Source: an uncultured Butyrivibrio sp. (GTDB taxonomy: Bacteria > Bacillota > Clostridia > Lachnospirales > Lachnospiraceae). Taken from it: a stretch of 41,372 nt of DNA. The stretch covers positions 1 through 41,372 of the forward strand of contig CAMVJI010000007.1 in assembly GCA_947167765.1 (NCBI GenBank), given 5' to 3'. Positions 26,601-35,142 of the stretch are shown in pieces (within the stretch, counting starts at the first letter, position 1; each line of letters opens with the position of its first letter). Under the pieces are notes generated by a model. The model did not search any database. It saw only the letters and a list, made by a program, of their open reading frames with translations, and was not told the DNA's origin. The position numbers were made by a program, and so were the translations under genes.

Positions 26601-27881
26601 AGGTCAACAGCCAATAACAGAGTTCTGTTTACTGAAGATATGCGCAAAAACTACACAATTTTGTGCCCACAGATGTCTCCTATCCATTTTGATATCTTAG
26701 AGCCAGCATTTGCGGCCTGTGGATACAACTTTGTTGTAATGCAAAACGACAACAGACACGCCATTGACATGGGACTTAAATATGTTAACAACGATGCGTG
26801 CTATCCTTCTCTTTGGGTTGTAGGTCAGATCATGGATGAGCTGCACTCTGGTAAGTATGACCTTAACAGGACCGCTGTTATCATGTCTCAGACTGGTGGC
26901 GGCTGCAGAGCTACCAACTATGTTGGATTTATCAGACGAGCTCTAAAAAAAGCCGGAATGGAACAGATACCTGTTGTTTCCTTAAACCTTTCAAAGCTTG
27001 AGGCTAATCCAGGCTTTCACATTAACTTTGAGATGCTTCAAAGAGCAGCCTATGGTGCTATTTTAGGCGATGTATTCATGAGATGTGTCTATAGAATGCG
27101 TCCTTATGAAAAGAAAGAAGGCTCTGTTGATGAATGTCATCAGAAATGGCTCATTGAAGCAAAGAAGTTTGTTACAGCCAAGCATATGAGCTTTACTCGT
27201 TTCCAGAAGCTCTGCAGAGACATCATTGAGGACTTTGACAAAATCGAACTTACTGATGAAGTTAAGCCAAGAGTAGGTGTTGTAGGTGAGATCCTTGTTA
27301 AGTTTGCTCCTGCAGCAAACAATCACCTGGTTGAGCTTCTTGAAGCTGAGGGCGCTGAGGCTGTTGTTCCTGATCTTATCGATTTCATGCTCTACTGCTT
27401 CTATAATCAGATCTACAAGGCAAAAGAGTTTGGAACTTCCAAGAAAGCTGCTGCTTTAATGCGCGCAGCAATCTGGGGAATTGAAAAACTAAGAGGCGGA
27501 GCTAGCAGGGCATTTGAAAAGAGTGTTCACTTTGATCCGCCTACAAGCATCTATGAGCTTGTAAAATATGCTGAGCCTATTGTATCAATCGGTAATCAGA
27601 CAGGTGAAGGCTGGTTCTTGACCGGTGAAATGGTTGAACTCATCAAAGAAGGTGCTACAAATATCGTTTGTACACAGCCTTTTGGATGCCTTCCAAACCA
27701 CGTTGTGGGTAAAGGCGTTATCAAGCAGATGAGACACTTGTATCCTGGTTGCAACATCGTAGCTATCGACTACGATCCAGGTGCTTCTGAAGTTAACCAG
27801 CTTAACAGAATAAAGCTTATGCTCTCTACTGCTCAGAAAAAAGTTGATTCAGATAGCAAAAAGCCACAGAAATTGGCATAA
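23619..27881 (+). CDS. Large acyl-CoA dehydratase activase-related protein (two BadF/HgdC-type ATPase domains, DUF2229-like and HgdB-like C-terminal regions), 1420 aa
   Basis: Two LGID(I/A)GSTT(V/T)K motifs; ICAGGTGSFI and ACSSGCGSFI cluster motifs; start MISKDFTLGIDIGSTT with AAGAAGAGG RBS, downstream of the ORF-track start at 23535. Confidence 0.93.
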   Translation: MISKDFTLGIDIGSTTVKIALLDKDRNIVFSDYKRHFANIQETLSELLNEAKEKCGNITLHPVITGSGGLTLASHLGVPFEQEVVAVSTSLKALAPKTDVAIELGGEDAKIIYFEDGNVEQRMNGICAGGTGSFIDQMASLLQTDATGLNEYAKNYNSLYTIAARCGVFAKSDIQPLINEGATKEDLSASIFQAVVNQTISGLACGKPIRGHVAFLGGPLHFLDQLKASFVRTLNLDAEHTIELDNSHLFAAIGSAMNAKEEVFYTMDEMTGKLSSKIVMEAEVSRLDPLFKNEEEYKAFKARQDNYRVKTRKLDDYKGNAFLGIDAGSTTTKCALISEDGDLLYSFYSSNNGSPLKTAISSIQEIYKLMPEGVRIARSCSTGYGEALLKSALLLDDGEVETIAHYNAAAFFDPKVDCILDIGGQDMKCIHIKNNSVDSVQLNEACSSGCGSFIETFAKSLDYSVQDFAKVALYAKSPVDLGTRCTVFMNSRVKQAQKEGADVADISSGLAYSVIKNALFKVIKVSDAKDLGQNIVVQGGTFYNDAVLRAFEIISGAEAIRPDIAGIMGAFGAALIARDRFNEVNDYKTTMLSIDQINALKYSTSMTTCQGCTNHCRLTINKFTGGRQHISGNRCERGIGKVKNAEGIPNLFDYKYKRIFGYEPLDDDKATRGTVGIPRVLNFYENYPFWFTFFTNLGFKVVLSPRSTHQIYEMGIESIPSESECYPAKISHGHVEWLIGQKVDFIFYPGLFYERQEVDGATNHYNCPIVTSYSENIKNNVEAITEGKMKLRNPFMAFTNLETATDALVKEFSEIPAEEVIKAAKDGWDEMAKARKDIQQKGEETLKWMEENGRHGIVLAGRPYHVDPEINHGIPDMICSYGVAVLTEDSISHLGTPERPLIVSDQWMYHSRLYAAASFVRTREDLDLIQLNSFGCGLDAVTTDQVNDILSGSDKIYTCLKIDEVNSLGSARIRVRSLLAAIRVRKQKAQKRTIRSTANNRVLFTEDMRKNYTILCPQMSPIHFDILEPAFAACGYNFVVMQNDNRHAIDMGLKYVNNDACYPSLWVVGQIMDELHSGKYDLNRTAVIMSQTGGGCRATNYVGFIRRALKKAGMEQIPVVSLNLSKLEANPGFHINFEMLQRAAYGAILGDVFMRCVYRMRPYEKKEGSVDECHQKWLIEAKKFVTAKHMSFTRFQKLCRDIIEDFDKIELTDEVKPRVGVVGEILVKFAPAANNHLVELLEAEGAEAVVPDLIDFMLYCFYNQIYKAKEFGTSKKAAALMRAAIWGIEKLRGGASRAFEKSVHFDPPTSIYELVKYAEPIVSIGNQTGEGWFLTGEMVELIKEGATNIVCTQPFGCLPNHVVGKGVIKQMRHLYPGCNIVAIDYDPGASEVNQLNRIKLMLSTAQKKVDSDSKKPQKLA

Positions 27882-27957
27882 ATAAGACACGGGGACGGTT
27901 CTTTTGTCTCCCCTGCACTTTGGGGAGACAAAAGAACCGTCCCCGTGTCTTATTTAT
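27878..27957. repeat. Perfect 36-bp inverted repeat with 8-nt loop (REP-like hairpin, possible bidirectional terminator)
   Basis: ATAAATAAGACACGGGGACGGTTCTTTTGTCTCCCC (27878-27913), loop TGCACTTT, exact reverse complement at 27922-27957. Confidence 0.95.
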
Positions 27958-27959
27958 AA

Positions 27960-28448
27960 TTATTTAAGTTTTGATTTAAGTCTGTCAATTGCATCCTCAT
28001 GTCTCTGGATCGCATAGGTTGCAGATTTGATCTTAAGTTCAGTAGCCATCTTCTTTTGATGGATCTCGTTGCACTTGTTGTAATAATCAAGAATAGCATC
28101 ATCGTCAACTTCAAGGTACTTTTCTGCGATACAACCAGGAAGCACAAACTTCTTAACTACATCTGAGAATTTAACCTCGATGTATTTACCATCCTGCGAC
28201 GTGACAACACCTTCTCCATATTTCTTATGGGTAACCTTCATCTTTAGAGCAGATTTATCCCCAAGAGCCTCTTCTTCCTTCAAAAGAGCTGCCAGTTCCT
28301 CGCCTAACTCTTTCTGTGAAGCTTCAAGTTCTTCGATCTGTTTTGAGTTTTCCTCAAGCATCTCTTTAGTCTTTTTTGTGGGTTTTTTCTTAAGCTCCTC
28401 AGTTTTTACAGCAGCTTCATCGTTTTCAATGTTAAGAGGCATAAGCAA
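27960..28448 (-). CDS. Small charged coiled-coil protein with a UvrD/PcrA C-terminal Tudor-like segment
   Basis: Lys/Glu-rich coiled coil, then MKVTHKKYGEGVVTSQDGKYIEVKFSDVVKKFVLPGCIAEKYL. Confidence 0.7.
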   Translation of the reverse strand: MLMPLNIENDEAAVKTEELKKKPTKKTKEMLEENSKQIEELEASQKELGEELAALLKEEEALGDKSALKMKVTHKKYGEGVVTSQDGKYIEVKFSDVVKKFVLPGCIAEKYLEVDDDAILDYYNKCNEIHQKKMATELKIKSATYAIQRHEDAIDRLKSKLK

Positions 28449-28506
28449 TTCTCCTTTTTTAAAGTTAACGACTTAACATATATATTTTAACTTATTAAAA
28501 AGAAAA

Positions 28507-29343
28507 TTACAACTCAGTGCATTTGCCGCCCTTAAGCTCAATTATTTTTTTATCAACTTCAAGCCATACACTTTCAGCACTGGGATTATAGGCAAAATCC
28601 CCATTAACAGAGACTTGTACAGCCTGAGCCCTGTCAAGGTAATCAACTATTTCAATATTAGTTGCATACCAGATATCCGACTTATTCTCAATTTTTTTAG
28701 AAAACTTTTCGATTATGTTAAAGTTTTTATCTCTTTCAAACTCATAGCTGTGTCCCCAGACATAGAGCATGTACAAATACTGTCTTTTGTGGACTTTTAT
28801 GAAATCCTTGTAAAGGTCTTCAAATGAGGAATCGCCATGATGACATGTTGGATTCCACATAAGAAAATCCGTTGGCATATCATAGCTGTGAGTTGAAACT
28901 ACTGTCCTTGCATGTCTGATCCCGCAGGCTTTAAGAGCAGCTTTTACATCTTCGCTGCAGGAGCCATTAGGATAAGCAAATCCTCTTACAGTGTATCCCA
29001 TGATTTCTTCAAGGCTGCGTCTGTCTTCGATTATCTGCCTTACCATCTGCTCTTTGGGGCATCTTGCAATTGTTGGATGCAAAACGCTGTGGCAGGCTAT
29101 TTCATGGCCTTTATACAGCTTTCTGTATTCAGACATTGGAATTCGCTCATCATAATCATTTTTAAACTTATTTTTCTCAAGGCCCGAATTTACGTTAAAT
29201 GTTCCTTTTAAGCCATGTTCATTAAAAAGAGCTACAAGCTTTCTATCTGGGATTTTACCATCATCATAGCTAAGGGTAAGTACCTTATGTTTGCCCTCAG
29301 GAAAAGCTGTGTAAATATTTCGAAGTTTACGTGCTTTAGACAT
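28507..29343 (-). CDS. Polysaccharide deacetylase (NodB-like)
   Basis: LTLSYDDGKIPDRKLVALFNEHGLKGTFNVNSG, HEIACHSVLHPT, GYTVRGFAYPNGSCSED. Confidence 0.92.
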   Translation of the reverse strand: MSKARKLRNIYTAFPEGKHKVLTLSYDDGKIPDRKLVALFNEHGLKGTFNVNSGLEKNKFKNDYDERIPMSEYRKLYKGHEIACHSVLHPTIARCPKEQMVRQIIEDRRSLEEIMGYTVRGFAYPNGSCSEDVKAALKACGIRHARTVVSTHSYDMPTDFLMWNPTCHHGDSSFEDLYKDFIKVHKRQYLYMLYVWGHSYEFERDKNFNIIEKFSKKIENKSDIWYATNIEIVDYLDRAQAVQVSVNGDFAYNPSAESVWLEVDKKIIELKGGKCTEL

Positions 29344-29361
29344 TAAAAATTTCTTCCTTTC

Positions 29362-30354
29362 TCAGATTCCTGCTCCTTCAATAAATCCAATCTCTCCCAA
29401 AGTAAGCTTGCTGTGGGCCTGTTTTCTCTTTTCCTCATCAAGGATCTGACCCCACTTATAAGGTGTGTTCTGATATACGTAGTAGTTAAGCCAGTTTGAG
29501 TAAAGATTATTTGCATGTCCTCTCCAAACAAGGTCAGGTTTGTTGTTTGGATCATTGTCAGGGTAATAATTTATTGGCATATCAATTGTAAGCCCCTTTG
29601 ACAGATCTCTTTTATATTCGGAATCAAGAGTGAGTCTATCATACTCAGCATGTCCCATGGCAAAGATCTGACTTCCAGATTTGTTCATGCAAAGAAAGAC
29701 GCCAGCTATCTCAGATTCTGCAAGAACTACCAGGTCTTCACAGGCATGAATTTCATCAGCCGGAGTCTCTGTATGTCTTGAATGAGGCATCAAAAATACA
29801 TCGTCAAATCCCCTTACAAGCGGAACCTTTCTGTTGAGGACCCTGTGCTGATAGATACCGAACCTCTTTGCTGAAAGCTGTTTTTTGTCTATACCGTAGT
29901 GATAATAAATACCTGCCTGTGCTCCCCAGCAAATATGAAATGTAGAAGTTACGTTTACTTTAGACCATTCGAAAACTCTGCAAAGTTCATCCCAATAGTC
30001 AACTTCTTCAAAGGCCATCTGCTCAACAGGAGCTCCTGTGATTATAAGTCCATCGTAGGTGTTTTCCTTAAGCTCATCAAAAGTGTTATAAAACCTGTTC
30101 AGATGGTTTGGAGATGTATTTGATGAATGATGTGAACTCATCTGCATAAAGGAAACATCTATCTGAAGAGGTGTATTTGACAGTGACCTAAGGAGCTGAA
30201 GCTCAGTATCCTCCTTAAGGGGCATCAAATTCAGGATACAGATCTGAAGGGATCTGATATCCTGATGCATAGCCCTGTTTTCATCAACTACAAATATATT
30301 TTCTTTTTCCAGTATATCCCTGACTGGCAGGTCGTTCTGTACTTTGATAGGCAT
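29362..30354 (-). CDS. metA: Homoserine O-acyltransferase (probable O-acetyltransferase)
   Basis: LQICILNLMPLKEDTELQLLRSLSNTPLQIDVSFM, TSTFHICWGAQAGIYYHYGI, LPHSRHTE-like MPHSRHTETP. Confidence 0.96.
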   Translation of the reverse strand: MPIKVQNDLPVRDILEKENIFVVDENRAMHQDIRSLQICILNLMPLKEDTELQLLRSLSNTPLQIDVSFMQMSSHHSSNTSPNHLNRFYNTFDELKENTYDGLIITGAPVEQMAFEEVDYWDELCRVFEWSKVNVTSTFHICWGAQAGIYYHYGIDKKQLSAKRFGIYQHRVLNRKVPLVRGFDDVFLMPHSRHTETPADEIHACEDLVVLAESEIAGVFLCMNKSGSQIFAMGHAEYDRLTLDSEYKRDLSKGLTIDMPINYYPDNDPNNKPDLVWRGHANNLYSNWLNYYVYQNTPYKWGQILDEEKRKQAHSKLTLGEIGFIEGAGI

Positions 30355-30378
30355 CTTTAGTCTCTCCGCTTCTAGAAT

Positions 30379-32403
30379 TTATGAATTAAGCATATCAAGA
30401 AAAGTCTTTTCGTCAATAACTCTTATTCCAAGTTCATTAGCCTTTGTCAGCTTGCTTCCTGCAGCCTCTCCTGCAAGAACAAGGCTTGTCTTTTTTGAAA
30501 CGCTTCCTGAAGCCTTAGCGCCATTTTTAACAATAAGCTCTTCAGCTTCTTTTCTGCCAAGAGTTGGAAGTGTTCCAGTTACAACAATAGTCATACCCGC
30601 AAGCTTATCAGAAGCCCCTTCATCCTTAACAGCTGTCATGTTAAGACCAAGCTCCTGCATCCTGGCAAGTATCGAAAGAGTCTTTTCATCATGAAAAAAC
30701 TCGTAGAGGTCATCAGCTGTTGTCTCTCCAATATCTGGAATCTGCAAAAATCCGTCTTTTGTAACTTTAGAAAGGTCCATAAGGTTGTCAAAATGCTTCA
30801 TGATCTCACGAGCTGTGGACTTACCAACATTTCTTATGGCAAGGCCCGTAAGTAGCCTTACAGGATCATTTTCTTTTGATCTTTCAATTTCCAAAAGAAG
30901 CTTATCGGTGTTCTTTTCTTTTCCGATAATCCCTTTAGCTATTAGCTCATCTCGGTGTTCTTTCAGATGATAAATATCTACATAGCTGTGAAGGTAACCT
31001 TCACCTACTAGTGCTTCTACAAGTGTATCACCAAGTCCCATGATATTCATTGCATCTCTTGAAGCAAAGTATGCAATTGTTCTTGTTATCTGGGCAGGAC
31101 AAGTTGGATTTACGCATCTTATATCTGCTGTATCTGCTTCCCTTACCAGGTGTCCTCCGCAAACCGGGCACTTATCAGGTGCTTTATAAATAACCGCAGG
31201 TTCTTTTACGCAGCCATTTAGCTTGGGAATAATCTCTCCGCTCTTAAAGAGCTTATAATGGCCGCCAATACCAATCTTCATGTCTGTGATATAGTCCTGG
31301 TTGTGGAGCGTTGCCCTTGATACGCTGGTGCCACAAAGCCTTGCAGGCTTTCCTGTTTCAGGATCGTGGAAGCTTCCTGTAAATGTAAGTTTTCCAGTTC
31401 TGCCTACATCAACGAGGATCTCGTCCATTTCAACTATGCGCTCCTCAGGAGGATACTTATATGCTATATGTCCACTTGAATACTTGCTTCCAGCAGGATA
31501 ATCGTCTCTCCACTCTACATTGTCAACCTTTACAACAGCGCCATCAAGATCAAACTCAAGGTTTTGCCTCATTTCTCCAATCTCTTCAATAGCTGATATC
31601 ACTTCGTCAGCGCTTACGCAAAGCCTGTGGAAGACTGTTTTTACGCCGCTTTTTTCAAGAAGATCCATGGATCTGCAGTGGGATCGGCGAAAATCTATAG
31701 GTCCATCCTGAACGTTAAACACAAACATCTTAAGTCCGCGATTTTTTGTTATCTCCGGGTCAAGCTGCCTTAATGTTCCAGCCGCAAGGTTTCTTGGGTT
31801 TGCAGCAAGCTTTTTTCCTTCCTTCTCCTGAAGGCTGTTATATGCTTCAAAAGAGTCATGGGACATATAAACTTCGCCCCTGAGCTCCAAATAGTCATAA
31901 GGAAGATCAATAACCTTTTGAACATCAGGAATAACAAGGGCATTTGCCGTAACATCCTCGCCAATAAGCCCATCTCCCCTTGTTTCTGCAAGGGATAGAT
32001 GTAGTTTTCCATCCTGGTCACTATGATTATATCTAAGGGTTAATGAAAGACCGTCGATTTTCTGTTCGACTGAGAATTTTGCATCTGGATGTTTTTCATG
32101 GACTCTGTTAACAAAAGCCCTGACATCATCGAAGTTGAAAACATCCTCTATAGAAAGCATGGGAACATTGTGGGTTATCTTTACCCCTGCTTCACGCTTT
32201 GCAGTTCCGCCAACAACCTGGCTTGGTGAATCCTTTGTCACAAGCTCCGGGTTATCTTTTTCAATGGCCTTAAGGCGCTGCATAAGCTGATCATACTCGT
32301 AATCAGAAATCTCTGGAGTATCCTGGTTATAATAAAGGTCCATATGGTGCCTTATTGTCTCAACCAGTTCTAAATACTCACTCTTTATTTCTTCTGATGC
32401 CAT
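30379..32403 (-). CDS. ligA: NAD-dependent DNA ligase
   Basis: SVEQKIDGLSLTLRYNH, TRGDGLIGEDVTAN, ELRGEVYM, CPVCGGHLVREADTADIRCVNPTCPAQ, C-terminal BRCT. Confidence 0.98.
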   Translation of the reverse strand: MASEEIKSEYLELVETIRHHMDLYYNQDTPEISDYEYDQLMQRLKAIEKDNPELVTKDSPSQVVGGTAKREAGVKITHNVPMLSIEDVFNFDDVRAFVNRVHEKHPDAKFSVEQKIDGLSLTLRYNHSDQDGKLHLSLAETRGDGLIGEDVTANALVIPDVQKVIDLPYDYLELRGEVYMSHDSFEAYNSLQEKEGKKLAANPRNLAAGTLRQLDPEITKNRGLKMFVFNVQDGPIDFRRSHCRSMDLLEKSGVKTVFHRLCVSADEVISAIEEIGEMRQNLEFDLDGAVVKVDNVEWRDDYPAGSKYSSGHIAYKYPPEERIVEMDEILVDVGRTGKLTFTGSFHDPETGKPARLCGTSVSRATLHNQDYITDMKIGIGGHYKLFKSGEIIPKLNGCVKEPAVIYKAPDKCPVCGGHLVREADTADIRCVNPTCPAQITRTIAYFASRDAMNIMGLGDTLVEALVGEGYLHSYVDIYHLKEHRDELIAKGIIGKEKNTDKLLLEIERSKENDPVRLLTGLAIRNVGKSTAREIMKHFDNLMDLSKVTKDGFLQIPDIGETTADDLYEFFHDEKTLSILARMQELGLNMTAVKDEGASDKLAGMTIVVTGTLPTLGRKEAEELIVKNGAKASGSVSKKTSLVLAGEAAGSKLTKANELGIRVIDEKTFLDMLNS

Positions 32404-32418
32404 AAAAAAGCCTCCCCA

Positions 32419-33141
32419 TTAAATACCAGTTTCCTGATATAGTTTTTTTACCGCTTCGTCAGATAAACTAACGAACTCCCCCGGTTTAAGGTTAAGATCA
32501 TCTAAAATAACGCTCATGATCCTGATCCTTTTAAGACGTAATACTTCCATGCCTAGTTCGCTGCACATACGCCTTATCTGCCTATTAAGGCCCTGCGTCA
32601 GCACAATATGAAAAGAATTTCCTCCAGTAGCCCATATCTTACAGGGTCTTGTAGTTTTATCCAAATCTGATAGATATACTCCCTCACCCATTTTTGATAA
32701 GAAATCAGCACTTATCTTTTTATCTACTGTTACAACATACTCTTTTTCATGGGCATTTCTGCCTCTCATCATGGCGTCAATAAGCTTCCCGTCATCAGTT
32801 ATAATAAGAAGCCCTTCAGAGTCCTTATCCAGCCTTCCAGCATAGGTTAAAGAGCCGCTTTTACCAAGATCATCATATATGGTCCTTTTAGCATGAGGAT
32901 CATCTTTGGTACAAAGAGTTCCAACCGGCTTATAGTACGCCAGATATGTAAGGCTGTTTTTGAGGGTTATCTCTTTTCCATCAAGACAGACCCTGTCTGT
33001 ATCACTTACGCTGTCCCCTGCAAGAGGAACAAGTCCGTTCACAGTGATACGTCCACTTGCTATTAACTTGTCAGCTTCTCTTCTTGAGCATATTCCGCAG
33101 GAAGAGATGAATTTATTAAGGCGCATAAAATCTTTTTCCAT
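32419..33141 (-). CDS. RluF-like pseudouridine synthase (RsuA family)
   Basis: MRLNKFISSCGICSRREADKLIASGRITVNG, GRLDKDSEGLLIITDDG, TQGLNRQIRRMCSELGMEV; start may be M6 at 33126. Confidence 0.94.
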   Translation of the reverse strand: MEKDFMRLNKFISSCGICSRREADKLIASGRITVNGLVPLAGDSVSDTDRVCLDGKEITLKNSLTYLAYYKPVGTLCTKDDPHAKRTIYDDLGKSGSLTYAGRLDKDSEGLLIITDDGKLIDAMMRGRNAHEKEYVVTVDKKISADFLSKMGEGVYLSDLDKTTRPCKIWATGGNSFHIVLTQGLNRQIRRMCSELGMEVLRLKRIRIMSVILDDLNLKPGEFVSLSDEAVKKLYQETGI

Positions 33142-33153
33142 TATATCACGTAA

Positions 33154-33189
33154 AAGAAAAGGAACGGTCTCATTTTATGGACCGCTCCT
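33154..33189 (-). terminator. Terminator of the preceding minus-strand rluF-upstream transcription unit, after mecA
   Basis: Minus-strand AGGAGCGGTC CATAAAATGA GACCGTTCCT followed by TTTCTTTT. Confidence 0.75.
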
Positions 33190-33204
33190 AATATGACATT
33201 AAAC

Positions 33205-34077
33205 TCACATAGTAGAAAGGGATGACAGCTGTTCAATTGCATTGCTCTTTATAAGGCACTCAAAATTCTCCTTAATATGAGAGATCACGTATGGATTACT
33301 TGCCTGGAAATGTCCAAATTCGTAAGCCATTGTAAAAAGTGATGCAAAAACCTTAGGATCTTCCTGATCTCTTTTAAGGTCTAAATAATACTGACCGTCT
33401 GCCTTATTCTTGTATAAAGAGCTTAGTATCTTAACTCCATCTGGAACCTTTGCGCAGAACCTCGAAACAGTCTTAAGATCCGAAAATGTAAATACATATT
33501 CATGGAACTTGAGCCTGTTAAGATCCTTGTCCTTGGAATCTTTGGAATTCTTTTTAGAGGCCTTGGTAGTAAGTTTGTCAGCAAGCTTACCTGAACTCTC
33601 AACAGTAGCATTACTATTAAGTGCTATCTTATCGGACTTGTCCTTGACAATATCGTTTTCTTCTATCATATCCTTAACAGAATTGGTGATCTGCTTAAGA
33701 CTCTTTAAATATTCATTAAGCCTGTTAAGTCTCTCTTCGTTTGCAGAATCTCCGATGTCTTCAAGAACCTGCTTGGGAAGCTTGATCCCAGCCTTATCTG
33801 TAAGGTTTTTAAGTATCTCACTAAAGGAAGCTGAGGCATTTTCAGAAAGGGTAAGTGATACTGAGTGATCAGGAAGTACTGTGATCTGAAGAGGCATAAA
33901 TGAACCTGTAGGCTTGTAGTCTACCTCTTCCTCAGCTTTTTTCATAACTTCATGTAAAAAGTCCATAGCCTCTTTCTTTTTCTCAAAGAGGTCCTCCAGC
34001 TTAATGCCCTGTTCAAACATATCATCTTCAGTGATGATGCAATTTACTGTATCTTTATCGATTCTCTTAAATTCCAT
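33205..34077 (-). CDS. mecA: MecA-type ClpC adaptor protein
   Basis: MEFKRIDKDTVNCIITEDDM...LHEVMKKAEEEVDY...YVFTFSDLKTVSRFCAKVPDGVKILSSLYKN..YYLDL. Confidence 0.88.
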   Translation of the reverse strand: MEFKRIDKDTVNCIITEDDMFEQGIKLEDLFEKKKEAMDFLHEVMKKAEEEVDYKPTGSFMPLQITVLPDHSVSLTLSENASASFSEILKNLTDKAGIKLPKQVLEDIGDSANEERLNRLNEYLKSLKQITNSVKDMIEENDIVKDKSDKIALNSNATVESSGKLADKLTTKASKKNSKDSKDKDLNRLKFHEYVFTFSDLKTVSRFCAKVPDGVKILSSLYKNKADGQYYLDLKRDQEDPKVFASLFTMAYEFGHFQASNPYVISHIKENFECLIKSNAIEQLSSLSTM

Positions 34078-34128
34078 TTTTCACCTATTTATTCAAAAGT
34101 CAACTCTTCTTGCCGTATGATAACACAA

Positions 34129-35142
34129 TTAACAGATTCTTGGAAGTCCCTCACCATACATTGGCCCAACCACGCGCTTTCCGCCAATTTTTGTTGTCAC
34201 GATCACATTAGTATTATCGGAACTTTCTTTTTCTTTTTTAACCTCTCCGATTATTTTTGCATTTTCGCCATATTTTGACTCTTTTATCAGCAAAAGAGCT
34301 TTTTCTGCATCACTGGCACTGACAGATATTACCATTTTACCTTCATTGCCCATATACATAGGATCAAGACCCAGAATTCCGCAAAAATCCTTAACTGAAG
34401 CAGATACAGGAAGATCTGTCTCATTAAGTATTATTGAACACTTGGAAGCGCTGGCAAATTCGTTAAGTACTGTTCCAAGCCCGCCTCTTGTAACGTCTCT
34501 CATGGCATGTACCAAAAGTCCTGCATCCATGAGCTTTCTTGTCATTTCCACAAGAGGTGCATTGTCAGATTTGATATCATTTTCTATTCCCATCCTGCTT
34601 CCAAGTATTGTGGCATGATGATCTCCAAGATTGCCGGAAACGATGATCCTATCGCCATCTTCAAGTTTTGAAGGCCCTGGAACTATCTGCCCTTCAGGAA
34701 TAAAGCCAACACCTGATGTATTGATGATAAGTCCTGATACATCGCTGTGTTTTTCAACAACCTTGGTATCGCCTGTTACAACTATGACACCGGCTTCTTT
34801 TGCAGTTTCAGCCATAGAAGCTATGACCTTTTCAAGGATCTCGATATCAAGGCCCTCTTCAAGTATGCATCCGCAGGTTATGTACTTAGGAACTGCACCA
34901 CTCATTAACAGATCGTTGACTGTTCCACAAACTGAAAGTCTGCCTATATCTCCGCCTGGGAAAAGAATAGGTGTCACAACAAAGCTGTCCGTTGTTATGG
35001 CAAGTTTTGAGGATCCACGTACTACTGCAGAATCTGAGAGTTCAGAAAGAATTTCATTATTAAAATATTTTGCAAAAACATCTTCTATAAGCCTGGAAGT
35101 AGATTCTCCGCCGCTTCCATGCGCCATTGTTATCTTCATCAT
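34129..35142 (-). CDS. hypE: Hydrogenase maturation protein HypE
   Basis: MAHGSGGESTSRLIEDVF; VTGDTKVVEK; RDVTRGGLGTVLNE; C-terminal PRIC. Confidence 0.98.
   Translation of the reverse strand: MMKITMAHGSGGESTSRLIEDVFAKYFNNEILSELSDSAVVRGSSKLAITTDSFVVTPILFPGGDIGRLSVCGTVNDLLMSGAVPKYITCGCILEEGLDIEILEKVIASMAETAKEAGVIVVTGDTKVVEKHSDVSGLIINTSGVGFIPEGQIVPGPSKLEDGDRIIVSGNLGDHHATILGSRMGIENDIKSDNAPLVEMTRKLMDAGLLVHAMRDVTRGGLGTVLNEFASASKCSIILNETDLPVSASVKDFCGILGLDPMYMGNEGKMVISVSASDAEKALLLIKESKYGENAKIIGEVKKEKESSDNTNVIVTTKIGGKRVVGPMYGEGLPRIC

Noticed and set aside
30355-30378. SAM or T-box riboswitch upstream of metA
   Set aside because: Only 24 bp separate ligA from metA.
33130-33145. TATAAT-like element overlapping the annotated rluF-like start
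   Set aside because: No acceptable -35 at 17 bp; kept only as a hint that translation may start at M6.
33410-33868. 152-aa Ser/Leu-rich plus-strand ORF
   Set aside because: Antisense shadow of mecA; the composition follows from the complementary Glu/Lys-rich codons.
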